DNA of 64,000 nt, from NCBI RefSeq assembly GCF_001456935.1, contig NZ_KQ758483.1, forward strand, positions 620,001 through 684,000, in the 5' to 3' direction. Positions 1 through 8,425 of this stretch are shown here, piece after piece. A program made the position numbers and the translations under genes. The notes under the pieces were generated by a model. The model saw only the letters and a list, made by a program, of their open reading frames with translations. It was not told where the DNA came from and made no database searches. This DNA is from [Bacillus] enclensis (GTDB taxonomy: Bacteria > Bacillota > Bacilli > Bacillales > Bacillaceae_B). The first letter of the stretch is position 1, and each line of letters opens with the position of its first letter.

Positions 1-2
1 GT

Positions 3-98
3 GCATGTCTGATAGATATTGATAATAAGACCGGTAAAGCCAAAAAGATAGAGCGGATCCTTATCAATCAGGATCATCCTTTCATGGCGGAATATTAA
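3..98 (+). CDS. ymdB: YmdB-family metallophosphoesterase, C-terminal end (partial)
   Basis: Only the last 31 codons lie in the window, read in frame 3 and ending at TAA 96-98. The tail reads IDIDNKTGKAKKIERILIN then QDHPF, which is the typical C-terminus of YmdB, a calcineurin-like phosphodiesterase that acts with RNase Y in biofilm and sporulation decisions. The position directly upstream of spoVS matches the B. subtilis order rny-ymdB-spoVS. The catalytic part is outside the window, so the call rests on the tail and on synteny. Confidence 0.8.
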   Translation, partial: ACLIDIDNKTGKAKKIERILINQDHPFMAEY

Positions 99-125
99 TG
101 TTTTTCGTTCCTTTTTCACCCATAC

Positions 126-153
126 CGGAATGAATTGTCCATTTCCTGAATAT
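126..153 (+). promoter_or_regulatory. Candidate SigH-type promoter of spoVS
   Basis: CGGAATG at 126-132 and CTGAATAT around 146-153 resemble the SigH -35 (RnAGGAwWW) and -10 (RnnGAATww) with about 12 bases between them. spoVS is SigH-dependent in B. subtilis. The match is imperfect and the assignment is inference. Confidence 0.35.
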
Positions 154-234
154 AGTAGCAGTGGAATCATTTATACCAAGTTTGTTCTTTACCACGGACA
201 TGCGGTATGGGGGAAATGACAAGGAGGAAAAGGA

Positions 235-495
235 ATGGAAATATTAAAAGTTTCAGCAAAATCTAATCCTAATTCTGTAGCTGGTGCACTCGCCGGTGTT
301 CTTCGTGAGAGAGGGGGAGCTGAGATTCAGGCAATCGGGGCAGGTGCTTTGAACCAGGCAGTAAAAGCAGTTGCGATTGCAAGAGGATTTGTGGCTCCCA
401 GTGGTTTAGATTTGATATGTATTCCTGCTTTCACAGACATACAGATTGATGGGGAAGAACGTACAGCGATCAAATTGATTGTGGAGCCCAGATAA
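235..495 (+). CDS. spoVS: Stage V sporulation protein S
   Basis: The 86-residue product (MEILKVSAKSNPNSVAGALA...) has the exact length and near-invariant sequence of SpoVS, a small Alba-like protein required for spore coat assembly and core dehydration and linked to septation control. The start ATG is preceded by a strong AAGGAGGAAAAGGA ribosome site. The gene stands alone, with its own candidate SigH promoter and its own terminator, and follows ymdB as in B. subtilis. Confidence 0.96.
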   Translation: MEILKVSAKSNPNSVAGALAGVLRERGGAEIQAIGAGALNQAVKAVAIARGFVAPSGLDLICIPAFTDIQIDGEERTAIKLIVEPR

Positions 496-558
496 TTAGT
501 CAGGTTGCAGTCAATGTGGATTATACGTTCTAACTTTTTATTCGGAAGTCCAAAAAAC

Positions 559-600
559 AAGGCTGTTCGTTAAAGATTTTCTTTAGTGGACAGCCTTTTT
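559..600 (+). terminator. Terminator after spoVS
   Basis: An 18-bp hairpin (AAGGCTGTTCGTTAAAGA paired with its complement through several G-U pairs) is followed by TTTTT. Confidence 0.85.
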
Positions 601-648
601 ATGTTTTATTATAGTACATATATGATTGAAGGAGGAATTGAATACTTT

Positions 649-1572
649 ATGATCTTTGACGCTCATTGTGATGTATTGATGAAACTGTATCTTGATCCCG
701 ATAAATTATCGTTTCAGTCAAAGGAAGATATGCATATAACATATCCTCAATTGAAAGAAAGAGGATCCAAAGTGCAATTATTTGCGATTTATATACCATC
801 CTATTTAAAACCGGGTCAAAGATTTCAGGCAGCTTTAAATATGGTGAATCTGTTTCACAAAAGGATCATTGAACCTCACCCGGATGTTAAGTTCGTCACA
901 TCCAAAGAGGATATCGATAATCTTCAAAAGCATGAAACTGGGGCAATGCTGACGCTTGAAGGAGCTGAAGCGGTAGAAGAAGACATAGGGAAATTGGAAA
1001 CGCTGTACCGCCTTGGTGTGCGTTCTGTGGGGCTGACGTGGAATTGGGCCAATGCAGCCGCTGATGGTGCACTTGAGCCGCGCGGCGGGGGGCTGACCAA
1101 TTTTGGATACGAAATGATTGATTTCCTGAATGAAAAGAGAATTTGGACTGATGTATCCCACTTATGCGAAAAATCATTTTGGGATACGCTTGAAGCAGCC
1201 CGATTTCCGATTGCATCACATTCAAATGCATATTCCATATGTCCAAGTCCAAGAAACTTGAAAAACGGACAAATAGAAGCTCTAATAAACAAAGACAGTG
1301 TAATAGGGGTTACTTTTGTCCCCCAGTTCCTAAATAAAACAGGCAGTGCGGAACTTACTGATATCATTAGGCATATTGAGCATATATGCAGCCTCGGAGG
1401 CGAGGAGCATGTTGGATTTGGATCTGATTTTGACGGGATCGATACGACAGTGAAAGGGTTATCCTTTTACAGGCAATATGATAATCTGATAGGAACCCTG
1501 CAGAGATATTATACCGATAAGCAAATTAAGAAATTCCTATATGGGAATTTCAATAGAAGGATTAAATGCTAG
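649..1572 (+). CDS. Membrane dipeptidase family (M19) zinc dipeptidase
   Basis: The 307-residue product belongs to the renal/membrane dipeptidase family M19, which hydrolyses dipeptides with a binuclear zinc centre. Visible metal-site motifs are the N-terminal DAHCD (His6, Asp8), LTLEGAE near residue 104 (bridging Glu), DVSHL near 172, the SHSNA histidine near 192 and GSDFDG near 263. No signal peptide or anchor is visible, so it is probably cytoplasmic. ATG 649 was chosen because MIFDAHCD is the natural start of the barrel and GGAGG lies at 631-635; an upstream ATG at 586 sits inside the spoVS terminator and is unlikely. It replaces tdh-kbl of B. subtilis. Substrate is unknown. Confidence 0.88.
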   Translation: MIFDAHCDVLMKLYLDPDKLSFQSKEDMHITYPQLKERGSKVQLFAIYIPSYLKPGQRFQAALNMVNLFHKRIIEPHPDVKFVTSKEDIDNLQKHETGAMLTLEGAEAVEEDIGKLETLYRLGVRSVGLTWNWANAAADGALEPRGGGLTNFGYEMIDFLNEKRIWTDVSHLCEKSFWDTLEAARFPIASHSNAYSICPSPRNLKNGQIEALINKDSVIGVTFVPQFLNKTGSAELTDIIRHIEHICSLGGEEHVGFGSDFDGIDTTVKGLSFYRQYDNLIGTLQRYYTDKQIKKFLYGNFNRRIKC

Positions 1573-1576
1573 AGTA

Positions 1577-1606
1577 AAAACCGGCCCTCGCACGGCCGGT
1601 TTTTAT
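1577..1606 (+). terminator. Terminator after dipeptidase gene
   Basis: Perfect 10-bp stem AAAACCGGCC / GGCCGGTTTT with loop CTCGCAC, followed by T-rich sequence. Confidence 0.9.
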
Positions 1607-1677
1607 TTATCACGGTTCAGGGAGTAGTGATTTAAAGCGAAAAGTGATAAACTTATTTAGTACGTATATATTAGAAA

Positions 1678-1701
1678 TCTTGAATTTTAATAAAATCAAG
1701 A
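1678..1701 (+). promoter_or_regulatory. Inverted repeat upstream of korA, possible operator
   Basis: TCTTGAATTTTAATAAAATCAAGA is a near-perfect 24-bp palindrome 31 bases before the korA start. It could be a regulator site or a leader hairpin. No regulator family is assigned. Confidence 0.35.
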
Positions 1702-1732
1702 AATCATAGACCTGTAAGAAGGGGTGTAATAT

Positions 1733-3475
1733 ATGAAGGAACAACTTTCATGGAAAGTTGGCGGTCAGCAGGGTGAAGGGATCGAAAGCACCGGTGAAAT
1801 TTTCTCCATTGCACTGAACCGCCTGGGCTATTATCTATATGGATATAGACATTTCTCCTCACGCATAAAGGGAGGACATACAAATAACAAGATACGGGTA
1901 AGCACGACCCAGGTCCGGGCAATTGCTGATGACCTGGATATTCTGGTGGCATTTGATCAAGAGACAATCGATGTGAACTATAAGGAACTGCATAATGACG
2001 GTGTCATCATTGCAGATGCTAAATTCAAGCCTGAAAAGCCAGAAGACACAGAAGCTTCATTGTACATAGTGCCTTTCACGGAATTGGCTTCGGAGCTTGG
2101 TACGTCCCTTATGAAAAATATGGTCGCTGTCGGCGCCACATGCGCTGTCCTTAACTTGGACCCTGAAGTATTCAAGGAAGTCGTTGAAGAAATTTTTGGA
2201 CGCAAAGGTGAAACCGTAGTAGAGAAGAACATGGAAGCGATCAGACAGGGATATCAAGTCATGAAAACAGAGCTGGGGGATAAAACAGGAGCCCTGCAGC
2301 TGAAAGAAGCTGATGGACAAAAACGGATGTTCATGATTGGAAATGATGCCATCGCACTCGGTGCATTGGCAGGCGGCGTCAGATTGATGGCAGCTTATCC
2401 GATCACACCTGCATCGGAGATCATGGAATACCTGATTAAGAAGTTACCGATGGTCGGAGGCACTGTCATCCAGACAGAGGATGAAATTGCAGCTGCCACG
2501 ATGGCGATTGGTGCGAATTATGGAGGAATACGTTCATTTACTGCGTCTGCAGGACCGGGTCTCTCTCTCATGATGGAAGCAATCGGTCTCTCAGGCATGA
2601 CCGAACAGCCCCTCGTAGTAGTCGATACACAGCGGGGAGGACCTTCTACAGGACTTCCTACTAAACAGGAACAATCTGATCTGATGGCCATGATTTATGG
2701 TACACACGGTGAAATACCTAAAATCGTGCTGGCACCAAGTACCGTTCAGGAAGCTTTCTACGACACAGTCGAGGCTTTCAATCTTGCCGAAGAGTATCAA
2801 TGTCCGGTCATCATTCTTTCTGACCTTCAGCTTTCCCTCGGAAAACAAACGGTTGAACCGCTAGATTACAGTAAAGTGGAGATTCGCAGAGGAAAACTGG
2901 TCAAAGAACAGGATCAATTGGAAGAACTGGAACCGAAGAAATATTTCAAGCGCTATGAAGTGACGCCTGATGGCGTTTCGCCGCGTGTAACGCCAGGGAT
3001 GAAAAACGGTATCCACCATGTGACCGGAGTAGAGCATGACGAAACAGGAAAGCCTTCCGAATCACCTGTGAACCGTCAGGCGCAGATGGACAAGCGCATG
3101 CGTAAAATCGAAAAAATCAACTTCAATAACCCGGTTCATATTCATGCGCCTCACGAAGAAGCCGATTTATTATTGATTGGTTTCAACTCCACAAGGGGTG
3201 TGATCGAGGAAGCGATGAACCGTCTGGAAGCGGACGGGTTGAAAGTGAATCACGCGCATATCAGGCTGATTCATCCTTTCCCTGCAGAAGAACTCGAACC
3301 ATTGATGCAAAAAACCAAAAAAGTGGCTGTCATCGAACATAATGCTACAGGACAGCTGGCAAGCATCATAAAGATGAATGTTGGCTACGGCAGTAAAATC
3401 AAGAATATGACGAAGTACGATGGAACTCCATTCTTGCCGCACGAAGTATATTCAAGATGTAAGGAGATGAACTAA
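1733..3475 (+). CDS. korA: 2-oxoacid:ferredoxin oxidoreductase, fused gamma-alpha subunit
   Basis: The 580-residue product is the fused gamma-alpha subunit of a 2-oxoacid (most likely 2-oxoglutarate):ferredoxin oxidoreductase, which makes acyl-CoA and reduced ferredoxin in the cytoplasm. The gamma domain occupies roughly residues 1-185 (VGGQQGEGIESTGE at the start). The alpha domain follows (NDAIALGALAGG, AAYPITPASEIMEYL, QRGGPSTGLPTKQEQSDL), with a C-terminal transketolase-like domain near 480-580. The ATG follows AAGAAGGGGTG. It lies 3 bases before korB and forms an operon with it. This two-subunit form is usual in aerobic Bacillaceae. Specificity for 2-oxoglutarate over pyruvate is inferred from family and not proven here. 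Confidence 0.92.
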   Translation: MKEQLSWKVGGQQGEGIESTGEIFSIALNRLGYYLYGYRHFSSRIKGGHTNNKIRVSTTQVRAIADDLDILVAFDQETIDVNYKELHNDGVIIADAKFKPEKPEDTEASLYIVPFTELASELGTSLMKNMVAVGATCAVLNLDPEVFKEVVEEIFGRKGETVVEKNMEAIRQGYQVMKTELGDKTGALQLKEADGQKRMFMIGNDAIALGALAGGVRLMAAYPITPASEIMEYLIKKLPMVGGTVIQTEDEIAAATMAIGANYGGIRSFTASAGPGLSLMMEAIGLSGMTEQPLVVVDTQRGGPSTGLPTKQEQSDLMAMIYGTHGEIPKIVLAPSTVQEAFYDTVEAFNLAEEYQCPVIILSDLQLSLGKQTVEPLDYSKVEIRRGKLVKEQDQLEELEPKKYFKRYEVTPDGVSPRVTPGMKNGIHHVTGVEHDETGKPSESPVNRQAQMDKRMRKIEKINFNNPVHIHAPHEEADLLLIGFNSTRGVIEEAMNRLEADGLKVNHAHIRLIHPFPAEELEPLMQKTKKVAVIEHNATGQLASIIKMNVGYGSKIKNMTKYDGTPFLPHEVYSRCKEMN

Positions 3476-3478
3476 TCC

Positions 3479-4345
3479 ATGGCTACTTTCAAAGATTTCA
3501 GAAATAATGTTAAACCCAACTGGTGTCCGGGATGCGGTGACTTCTCCGTACAGGCATCAATCCAGCGCGCAGCAGCAAATGTGGGTCTTGATCCAGAGAA
3601 TTTAGCGGTCGTTTCAGGGATAGGCTGCTCAGGACGTATTTCGGGTTACATCAATTCCTATGGTTTCCATGGAATTCACGGTCGATCCCTCCCTATTGCA
3701 CAAGGTTTGAAAATGGCAAACAGAGACCTTACCGTCATCGCATCCGGAGGGGACGGGGATGGATTCGCCATCGGACTCGGCCATACAATCCATGCCATCC
3801 GCCGAAATGTAGATATCACATACATTGTAATGGATAACCAAATCTATGGACTGACAAAGGGACAGACTTCACCGCGGTCCTCTTCAGGATTCAAAACGAA
3901 GTCAACCCCGCAAGGATCAATCGAACCGGCTCTTGCACCGATGGAAATGGCTTTGACAGCTGGCGCTACATTCGTCGCCCAAAGCTTTTCATCTGATTTG
4001 AAAGAACTGACTGCACTGATTGAAGCCGGTCTGAACCATAAAGGTTTTTCTTTGATCAACGTATTCAGTCCCTGCGTCACCTATAACAAGATAAACACAT
4101 ACGACTGGTTCAAAGAGAACCTGACGAAGCTTGCCGATGTGGAAGGCTATGACCCATCCAACCGCGAACAGGCGATGAATGTCCTGATGGAAAAAGAAGG
4201 GCTTGTGACAGGATTGATTTATCAGAATTCTGAACAGCCTTCTTATCAGGAACTGGTGGCCGGTTATTCGGAGGAGCCGTTGAACTCTCATGAATTAAAG
4301 CTTGATGATGAGACGTTTAATGGGTTGTTGAAGGAATTTATGTAA
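3479..4345 (+). CDS. korB: 2-oxoacid:ferredoxin oxidoreductase, beta subunit
   Basis: The 288-residue beta subunit binds thiamine diphosphate and one [4Fe-4S] cluster. Four conserved cysteines are visible: WCPGCG near residue 16-19, GIGCSG near 50 and SPCVTYN near 198. The ThDP motif is GGDGDGFAIG near residue 89 continuing to MDNQIYGLTKGQ. It starts at ATG 3479, just after the korA stop, with AAGGAGA upstream inside korA. It pairs with KorA to form the active enzyme. No ferredoxin gene is adjacent, so the electron acceptor must be encoded elsewhere. Confidence 0.93.
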   Translation: MATFKDFRNNVKPNWCPGCGDFSVQASIQRAAANVGLDPENLAVVSGIGCSGRISGYINSYGFHGIHGRSLPIAQGLKMANRDLTVIASGGDGDGFAIGLGHTIHAIRRNVDITYIVMDNQIYGLTKGQTSPRSSSGFKTKSTPQGSIEPALAPMEMALTAGATFVAQSFSSDLKELTALIEAGLNHKGFSLINVFSPCVTYNKINTYDWFKENLTKLADVEGYDPSNREQAMNVLMEKEGLVTGLIYQNSEQPSYQELVAGYSEEPLNSHELKLDDETFNGLLKEFM

Positions 4346-4355
4346 TTGAAAAGTA

Positions 4356-4397
4356 AAAGGCTGGTTTTCCGTATGGGAAGACCGGCCTTATTTTTTT
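4356..4397. terminator. Shared terminator between korB and the convergent coiled-coil gene
   Basis: AAGGCTGGTTTTCC pairs with GGAAGACCGGCCTT (some G-U pairs) and is followed by TATTTTTTT on the plus strand. Its position between convergent genes suggests use in both directions. Confidence 0.8.
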
Positions 4398-5451
4398 AAT
4401 TGTTTTTTGATTGTACATTTTCTTTTTCATAAGCTGCTTCTTGTGGAATATTATGGATTATATTAGGCTGAGTTCTCTTTTGTTTATCCACCATACGCTT
4501 CATATCGAATATATGGCCGGTCAGCTTTTTATGTGATTCTCTAAGCGATTCGATTTCTCCTATAAAGTGACTGAAGGTTTCTTCCACATCCTTGAATTTC
4601 GAGTTTATCATTTTGCTATGTTTTGAAATAAGAGAAGCATGAACGGTTTCGAGTTGTTCCATTTTTTCTTCCTGCTCATTTGCCCGTTTATCGATGTCGG
4701 CAAATTGGGATGAGAGCCACCATTCATTTTCTTCAATCGTCTTCTCATATTGCTGGAAGATTTCCTTGACAAATTGCATATTTTGTTTCTCTGCGGATAT
4801 AAGCTGTTCTTTGGATGATTCTAATGCAGCAAGTGTATGACTGCGTTCGGCTGTGAGCTTCTCCAGTTCCTCAGTTTGCGAGATCAAATTAAACAGGATT
4901 TCTTTTTTTGTTTCCTCCGAATGGCTTAATGCTTTATTCAGATCCTTTATATGATCTTTTTGGCTCTTAATTTGTGCTTTCATCGCATCGGATTTGCTTA
5001 CTAGGTTTTTATTATCATTCAAAAGCTGTTTGTTATGTGAAGACAGCTTATGATTGAGATCTTCAACCCTGGTCAAGGATGCTGAAAGGTTTTTTTGACT
5101 CAATTCATATTGAAGGAGCTCTTTACCCAATTTATTCAGTGCTTCTCCCTGCTCATCGATTGTGGCTTCTTTTTTGCGCAGAAGCATGTGCAGCTCCAGG
5201 ATCTCTTCTTCCAATCTTTCTTTGGCTTCTTGAAATCTGCTTCGATCACGGATCAGTTCATGTTCTGTCGTTTTATGTGTATTTATTTGAGAGTAAAGTT
5301 CCTTAATTTCTTCTTCCTTGTCGTTGAGAATATCTTTATAATGTTTGGCCTCCGCATATGAATAGCTTTCCTTTACCCTTTGAAGGGTCTTTTTTAATTG
5401 TTGAATTTCAGATTGAAGGTATAGGGTTTCCTGTTTCTCGATGTTGTACAT
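4396..5451 (-). CDS. Unrecognised coiled-coil protein
   Basis: The 351-residue product is almost entirely alpha-helical coiled coil (long stretches rich in E, K, Q, L with heptad-like spacing from about residue 5 to 335). It has no signal peptide, no membrane segment and no recognised domain. A conspicuous EENEWWLSSQFADIDKR lies near residues 237-253. It may be structural or a scaffold, in the cytoplasm. It is the only minus-strand gene in the first 9 kb. The first ATG (5451) has no ribosome site; a strong AAGGAGGAG lies about 30 bases further upstream, in the same open frame, with only ATT or ATA codons at usable distance. The true start may therefore be upstream and non-AUG. Confidence 0.75.
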   Translation of the reverse strand: MYNIEKQETLYLQSEIQQLKKTLQRVKESYSYAEAKHYKDILNDKEEEIKELYSQINTHKTTEHELIRDRSRFQEAKERLEEEILELHMLLRKKEATIDEQGEALNKLGKELLQYELSQKNLSASLTRVEDLNHKLSSHNKQLLNDNKNLVSKSDAMKAQIKSQKDHIKDLNKALSHSEETKKEILFNLISQTEELEKLTAERSHTLAALESSKEQLISAEKQNMQFVKEIFQQYEKTIEENEWWLSSQFADIDKRANEQEEKMEQLETVHASLISKHSKMINSKFKDVEETFSHFIGEIESLRESHKKLTGHIFDMKRMVDKQKRTQPNIIHNIPQEAAYEKENVQSKNN

Positions 5452-5651
5452 GGGAGGCGTTACTCTTTCTTCTATTTCAATCTCCTCCTTGGGTATTTGT
5501 CTTACTTTACGTTATGCGTTTAATTTGCTTGCAGTTCCTAAACTGGAGCCCATTTTTAAAATTGGGTCTCACCAGAGGCCCGGCTTGCTTCTCCTGCAAT
5601 TTTGATTCGGAAAATTAGTTGAGAACAAATTTCGACAGTTGGTGCTCTCTA

Positions 5652-5680
5652 TTGTGAAAGCCCCTAAAAACCTTTATACT
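5652..5680 (+). promoter_or_regulatory. SigA-type promoter of miaB-ymcA
   Basis: TTGTGA at 5652-5657 and TATACT at 5675-5680 are separated by exactly 17 bases, about 100 bases before miaB. Confidence 0.6.
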
Positions 5681-5784
5681 GTTATAATGTGAAAGTATAT
5701 TTGTATGCTTTACTAATACGGATTTTATAATAGAAGAAACCGGTCTATTTTCGTTTGTTATAGAGTTAGAAAGGGGAGTTTTTC

Positions 5785-7353
5785 ATGAACGAAGAGCAAC
5801 GCAAACACGGGCAGCAGGCGAAGTCAGATATTCCAACGGACCAAAAATCCGAAAAGGATTACAGTAAGTACTTCCAAAGTGTCTACATTCCGCCGTCATT
5901 GAAAGATGCGAAAAAACGCGGAAAAGAAGAAGTGAAATATCATAATGATTTTGCCATTGATGATCAGTATAGAGGATTGGGCGAAGGCAAGAAGTTCTAC
6001 ATCCGTACTTATGGCTGCCAGATGAATGAACATGACACAGAAGTCATGGCAGGGATTTTCATGGCCCTCGGCTATGAAGCGACATACACGACAGAAGATG
6101 CAGATGTCATCCTTTTGAATACATGTGCAATCCGGGAGAATGCTGAGAACAAGGTGTTCGGGGAACTCGGACATTTAAAGCACTTAAAGCGGGAAAAGCC
6201 TGACCTTTTGATCGGGGTTTGCGGCTGTATGTCCCAAGAAGAAGCGGTAGTAAATAAAATTTTGAAGACATATCAACAAGTGGATATGATTTTCGGGACC
6301 CACAATATCCACCGTCTTCCACAGATCTTATCAGATGCTTACATGTCTAAAGCCATGGTCGTCGAGGTCTGGTCCAAAGAAGGGGATGTTATCGAAAACC
6401 TTCCCAAGGTCCGCCGCGGCAACATCAAAGCGTGGGTGAACATTATGTACGGGTGCGATAAATTCTGTACATACTGTATCGTTCCTTATACGCGCGGAAA
6501 AGAACGGAGCAGACGTCCAGAAGAAATCATTGCCGAAGTTCGGCACCTGGCAGCACAGGGTTACCAGGAGATCACACTTCTTGGTCAGAATGTAAATGCG
6601 TACGGTAAAGATATCGAAGACCTTGATCATTATGGACTGGGTGACTTGATGGATGAACTGCGTAAGATCGATATCCCGCGTATCCGTTTCACAACCAGCC
6701 ACCCGAGGGATTTTGATGATCATTTGATTGAAATCCTTGCTAAGAAAGGGAACCTGGTGGAACATATACACTTACCGGTTCAATCAGGCTCGACACCTGT
6801 CCTGAAAATTATGGCACGTAAGTACAATCGTGAGCAGTTCCTTGAACTGGTCAGGAAAATTAAATTGGCCATGCCTGATGTTGCATTGACAACAGACATC
6901 ATTGTCGGTTACCCGAATGAAACGGAAGAGCAATTCGAAGAAACACTTTCACTTTACAGGGAAGTGGAATTCGAAGCGGCTTACACATATATTTACTCTC
7001 CTCGTGAAGGTACGCCGGCAGCCAAGATGAAAGACAATGTACCGATGGATGTCAAGAAAGACAGGTTAAGAAGACTGAATGCAGTCGTCCAGGAATGTTC
7101 GGCAAAAGCACTGAAGAAATATGAAGGTACAACGGTTGAAGTCCTGGTTGATGGGGAAAGCAAGAAAAACCCCGATATACTAGCAGGATATACAAGAAGA
7201 AACAAGCTGGTGAACTTTAAAGCACCGAAAACAGCAATCGGTAAGATTGTAAAAGTTAAAATCACAGATACAAAGTCCTGGTCATTAGATGGTGAAATGG
7301 TAGAGGTTGGCCAGATAGGTTCAGAATTTCAAGAAGCGGCAGAGGTGAAGTAA
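5785..7353 (+). CDS. miaB: tRNA-2-methylthio-N6-dimethylallyladenosine synthase
   Basis: The 522-residue radical-SAM methylthiotransferase converts i6A37 to ms2i6A37 in tRNAs that read UNN codons. The N-terminal UPF0004 domain has the first-cluster cysteines (YGCQMNEHD Cys78, NTCAIRE near 114, VCGCM near 148). The radical-SAM CxxxCxxC is Cys224, Cys228, Cys231 (GCDKFCTYC). A TRAM domain lies at the C-terminus. The first 65 residues are the charged extension typical of Bacillus MiaB. It starts at ATG with AAGGGGAG upstream and is followed one base after its stop by ymcA, so the two form an operon. The dimethylallyl-adding partner MiaA is encoded at 41.4 kb. Confidence 0.97.
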   Translation: MNEEQRKHGQQAKSDIPTDQKSEKDYSKYFQSVYIPPSLKDAKKRGKEEVKYHNDFAIDDQYRGLGEGKKFYIRTYGCQMNEHDTEVMAGIFMALGYEATYTTEDADVILLNTCAIRENAENKVFGELGHLKHLKREKPDLLIGVCGCMSQEEAVVNKILKTYQQVDMIFGTHNIHRLPQILSDAYMSKAMVVEVWSKEGDVIENLPKVRRGNIKAWVNIMYGCDKFCTYCIVPYTRGKERSRRPEEIIAEVRHLAAQGYQEITLLGQNVNAYGKDIEDLDHYGLGDLMDELRKIDIPRIRFTTSHPRDFDDHLIEILAKKGNLVEHIHLPVQSGSTPVLKIMARKYNREQFLELVRKIKLAMPDVALTTDIIVGYPNETEEQFEETLSLYREVEFEAAYTYIYSPREGTPAAKMKDNVPMDVKKDRLRRLNAVVQECSAKALKKYEGTTVEVLVDGESKKNPDILAGYTRRNKLVNFKAPKTAIGKIVKVKITDTKSWSLDGEMVEVGQIGSEFQEAAEVK

Positions 7354-7354
7354 G

Positions 7355-7786
7355 ATGGCAAAATACACAAAAGACGATATCATGAAAAGAGCAGAAGAGC
7401 TGGCGGAAATGATCGCTGAAACAGAAGAAGTGGATTTCTTCAAGCGTGCTGAATCACAGATCCATGAAAATCAAAAAGTTCGTGAAATGATCGCAAGCAT
7501 CAAAAGTCTGCAAAAGCAAGCTGTAAACTTCCAACACTACGGTAAAATAGAAGCATTGAAAATGGTGGAAGCAAAAATCGAAAACCTTGAAAAAGAAATC
7601 GATGAGATTCCAGTCGTGCAGCAATTCAAGGAATCGCAGACAGACGTCAATGATCTGCTTCAAATCGTGGCTTCCGTTATTTCCAACAACGTAACGGATC
7701 ACATTATCGAATCAACAGGCGGAGACATTCTCCGCGGAGAAACCGGCTCCCAGGTTAAAAATTCAACCCCCGGAAGCTGCTCATAA
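7355..7786 (+). CDS. ymcA: RicA/YmcA, regulator of RNase Y activity and phosphorelay
   Basis: The 143-residue helical protein is YmcA (RicA) of the YlbF/YmcA family. It forms a complex with YlbF and YaaT that binds iron-sulphur clusters, directs RNase Y and speeds Spo0A phosphorylation. Length is the same as in B. subtilis, and the C-terminal tail keeps the cysteine (PGSCS) involved in cluster binding. Start ATG lies one base after the miaB stop; GAGGTGAA is inside miaB. Confidence 0.93.
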   Translation: MAKYTKDDIMKRAEELAEMIAETEEVDFFKRAESQIHENQKVREMIASIKSLQKQAVNFQHYGKIEALKMVEAKIENLEKEIDEIPVVQQFKESQTDVNDLLQIVASVISNNVTDHIIESTGGDILRGETGSQVKNSTPGSCS

Positions 7787-7816
7787 GCATTAAGGAAATA
7801 TAATTGTATGTTAAAC

Positions 7817-7864
7817 AAGACCAATGCCATGAAGAGAATTCTCTTCATGGCATTGGTCTTTCTT
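7817..7864 (+). terminator. Terminator after ymcA: 44-base perfect palindrome
   Basis: 7817-7860 is a perfect inverted repeat of 22 bases per arm (AAGACCAATGCCATGAAGAG followed by the central GAATTC and the mirror arm) ending in CTTTCTT. It also occupies the place of the leading hairpin of composite repeat copy A. Confidence 0.8.
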
Positions 7865-7880
7865 AATGAAAACCCTTTCT

Positions 7881-8239
7881 AGCGGTAAATTGGAGTGCAG
7901 GACGAAACCTCCCGACATTAGCAGAAGGGCTTAGAGGCGTGTGGCTTAAGGCAAATGGACCTGGAAAGCCCTCATTGCCTTCTTGGTCGGTTTGTCTTAT
8001 GACATGTGCCTCTAACCCCTGCAGCTAGACAAAAGAAAAGCGGAGGCGGCTTGCTCAGCCCCGACAAGCATAAGATGAATGGGCCGGAAAGGCGTTTTTT
8101 GCCTTTTTGGTCCATTTAGCTTATGACCTCGAGGGGCTAGCCGCCGGAGCTGGACAGGATCTGTCGCGAGAATGCGACGAGGAGGCTAACGGGCTACCCG
8201 TGGAAAGCTAAGTCTTGCACTGAAATCAGTAGCGGTGTT
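7881..8239 (+). repeat. Composite foldback repeat, copy A (two inner modules)
   Basis: The left arm begins AGCGGTAAATTGGAGTGCAG and the right arm ends GAAATCAGTAGCGGTGTT; both match copies C, D and E. Between them lie two different inner hairpin modules: one near 7926-8030 (AGGGCTTAGAGGC ... GCCTCTAACCCCTGCAGCT) and one near 8039-8155 (GCGGAGGCGGCTTG ... GGGGCTAGCCGCCGGAGC). The block fills most of the 640-base gap between ymcA and cotE. No protein is supported here. Confidence 0.8.
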
Positions 8240-8295
8240 AAAAAGTTGGTTTAAGTAACATAGGCGCCATTATTAATGTCCCTATACCTTTTAGG

Positions 8296-8323
8296 GAACA
8301 TTCAATAGGTATTCGCATACAAT
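8296..8323 (+). promoter_or_regulatory. Candidate SigE promoter of cotE
   Basis: GAACATT at 8296-8302 and CATACAAT at 8316-8323 with 13 bases between them fit the SigE consensus (KmATATT, CATACAmT). cotE is first transcribed by SigE in B. subtilis. A second weaker CATAAGAT near 8387 may be another start. Confidence 0.55.
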
Positions 8324-8425
8324 ACATTATCTCGCAACAATCCCATTATGCAATAAAATTTTCTCGCACAAACACCTAGACAGTCGCATAAGATGAATTG
8401 AAAATGAATGAGGAGGTTCGCTCGA

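Noticed and set aside
586-648. Upstream ATG start for the dipeptidase
   Set aside because: It lies in the spoVS terminator and before the ribosome site; MIFDAHCD at 649 is the natural N-terminus.
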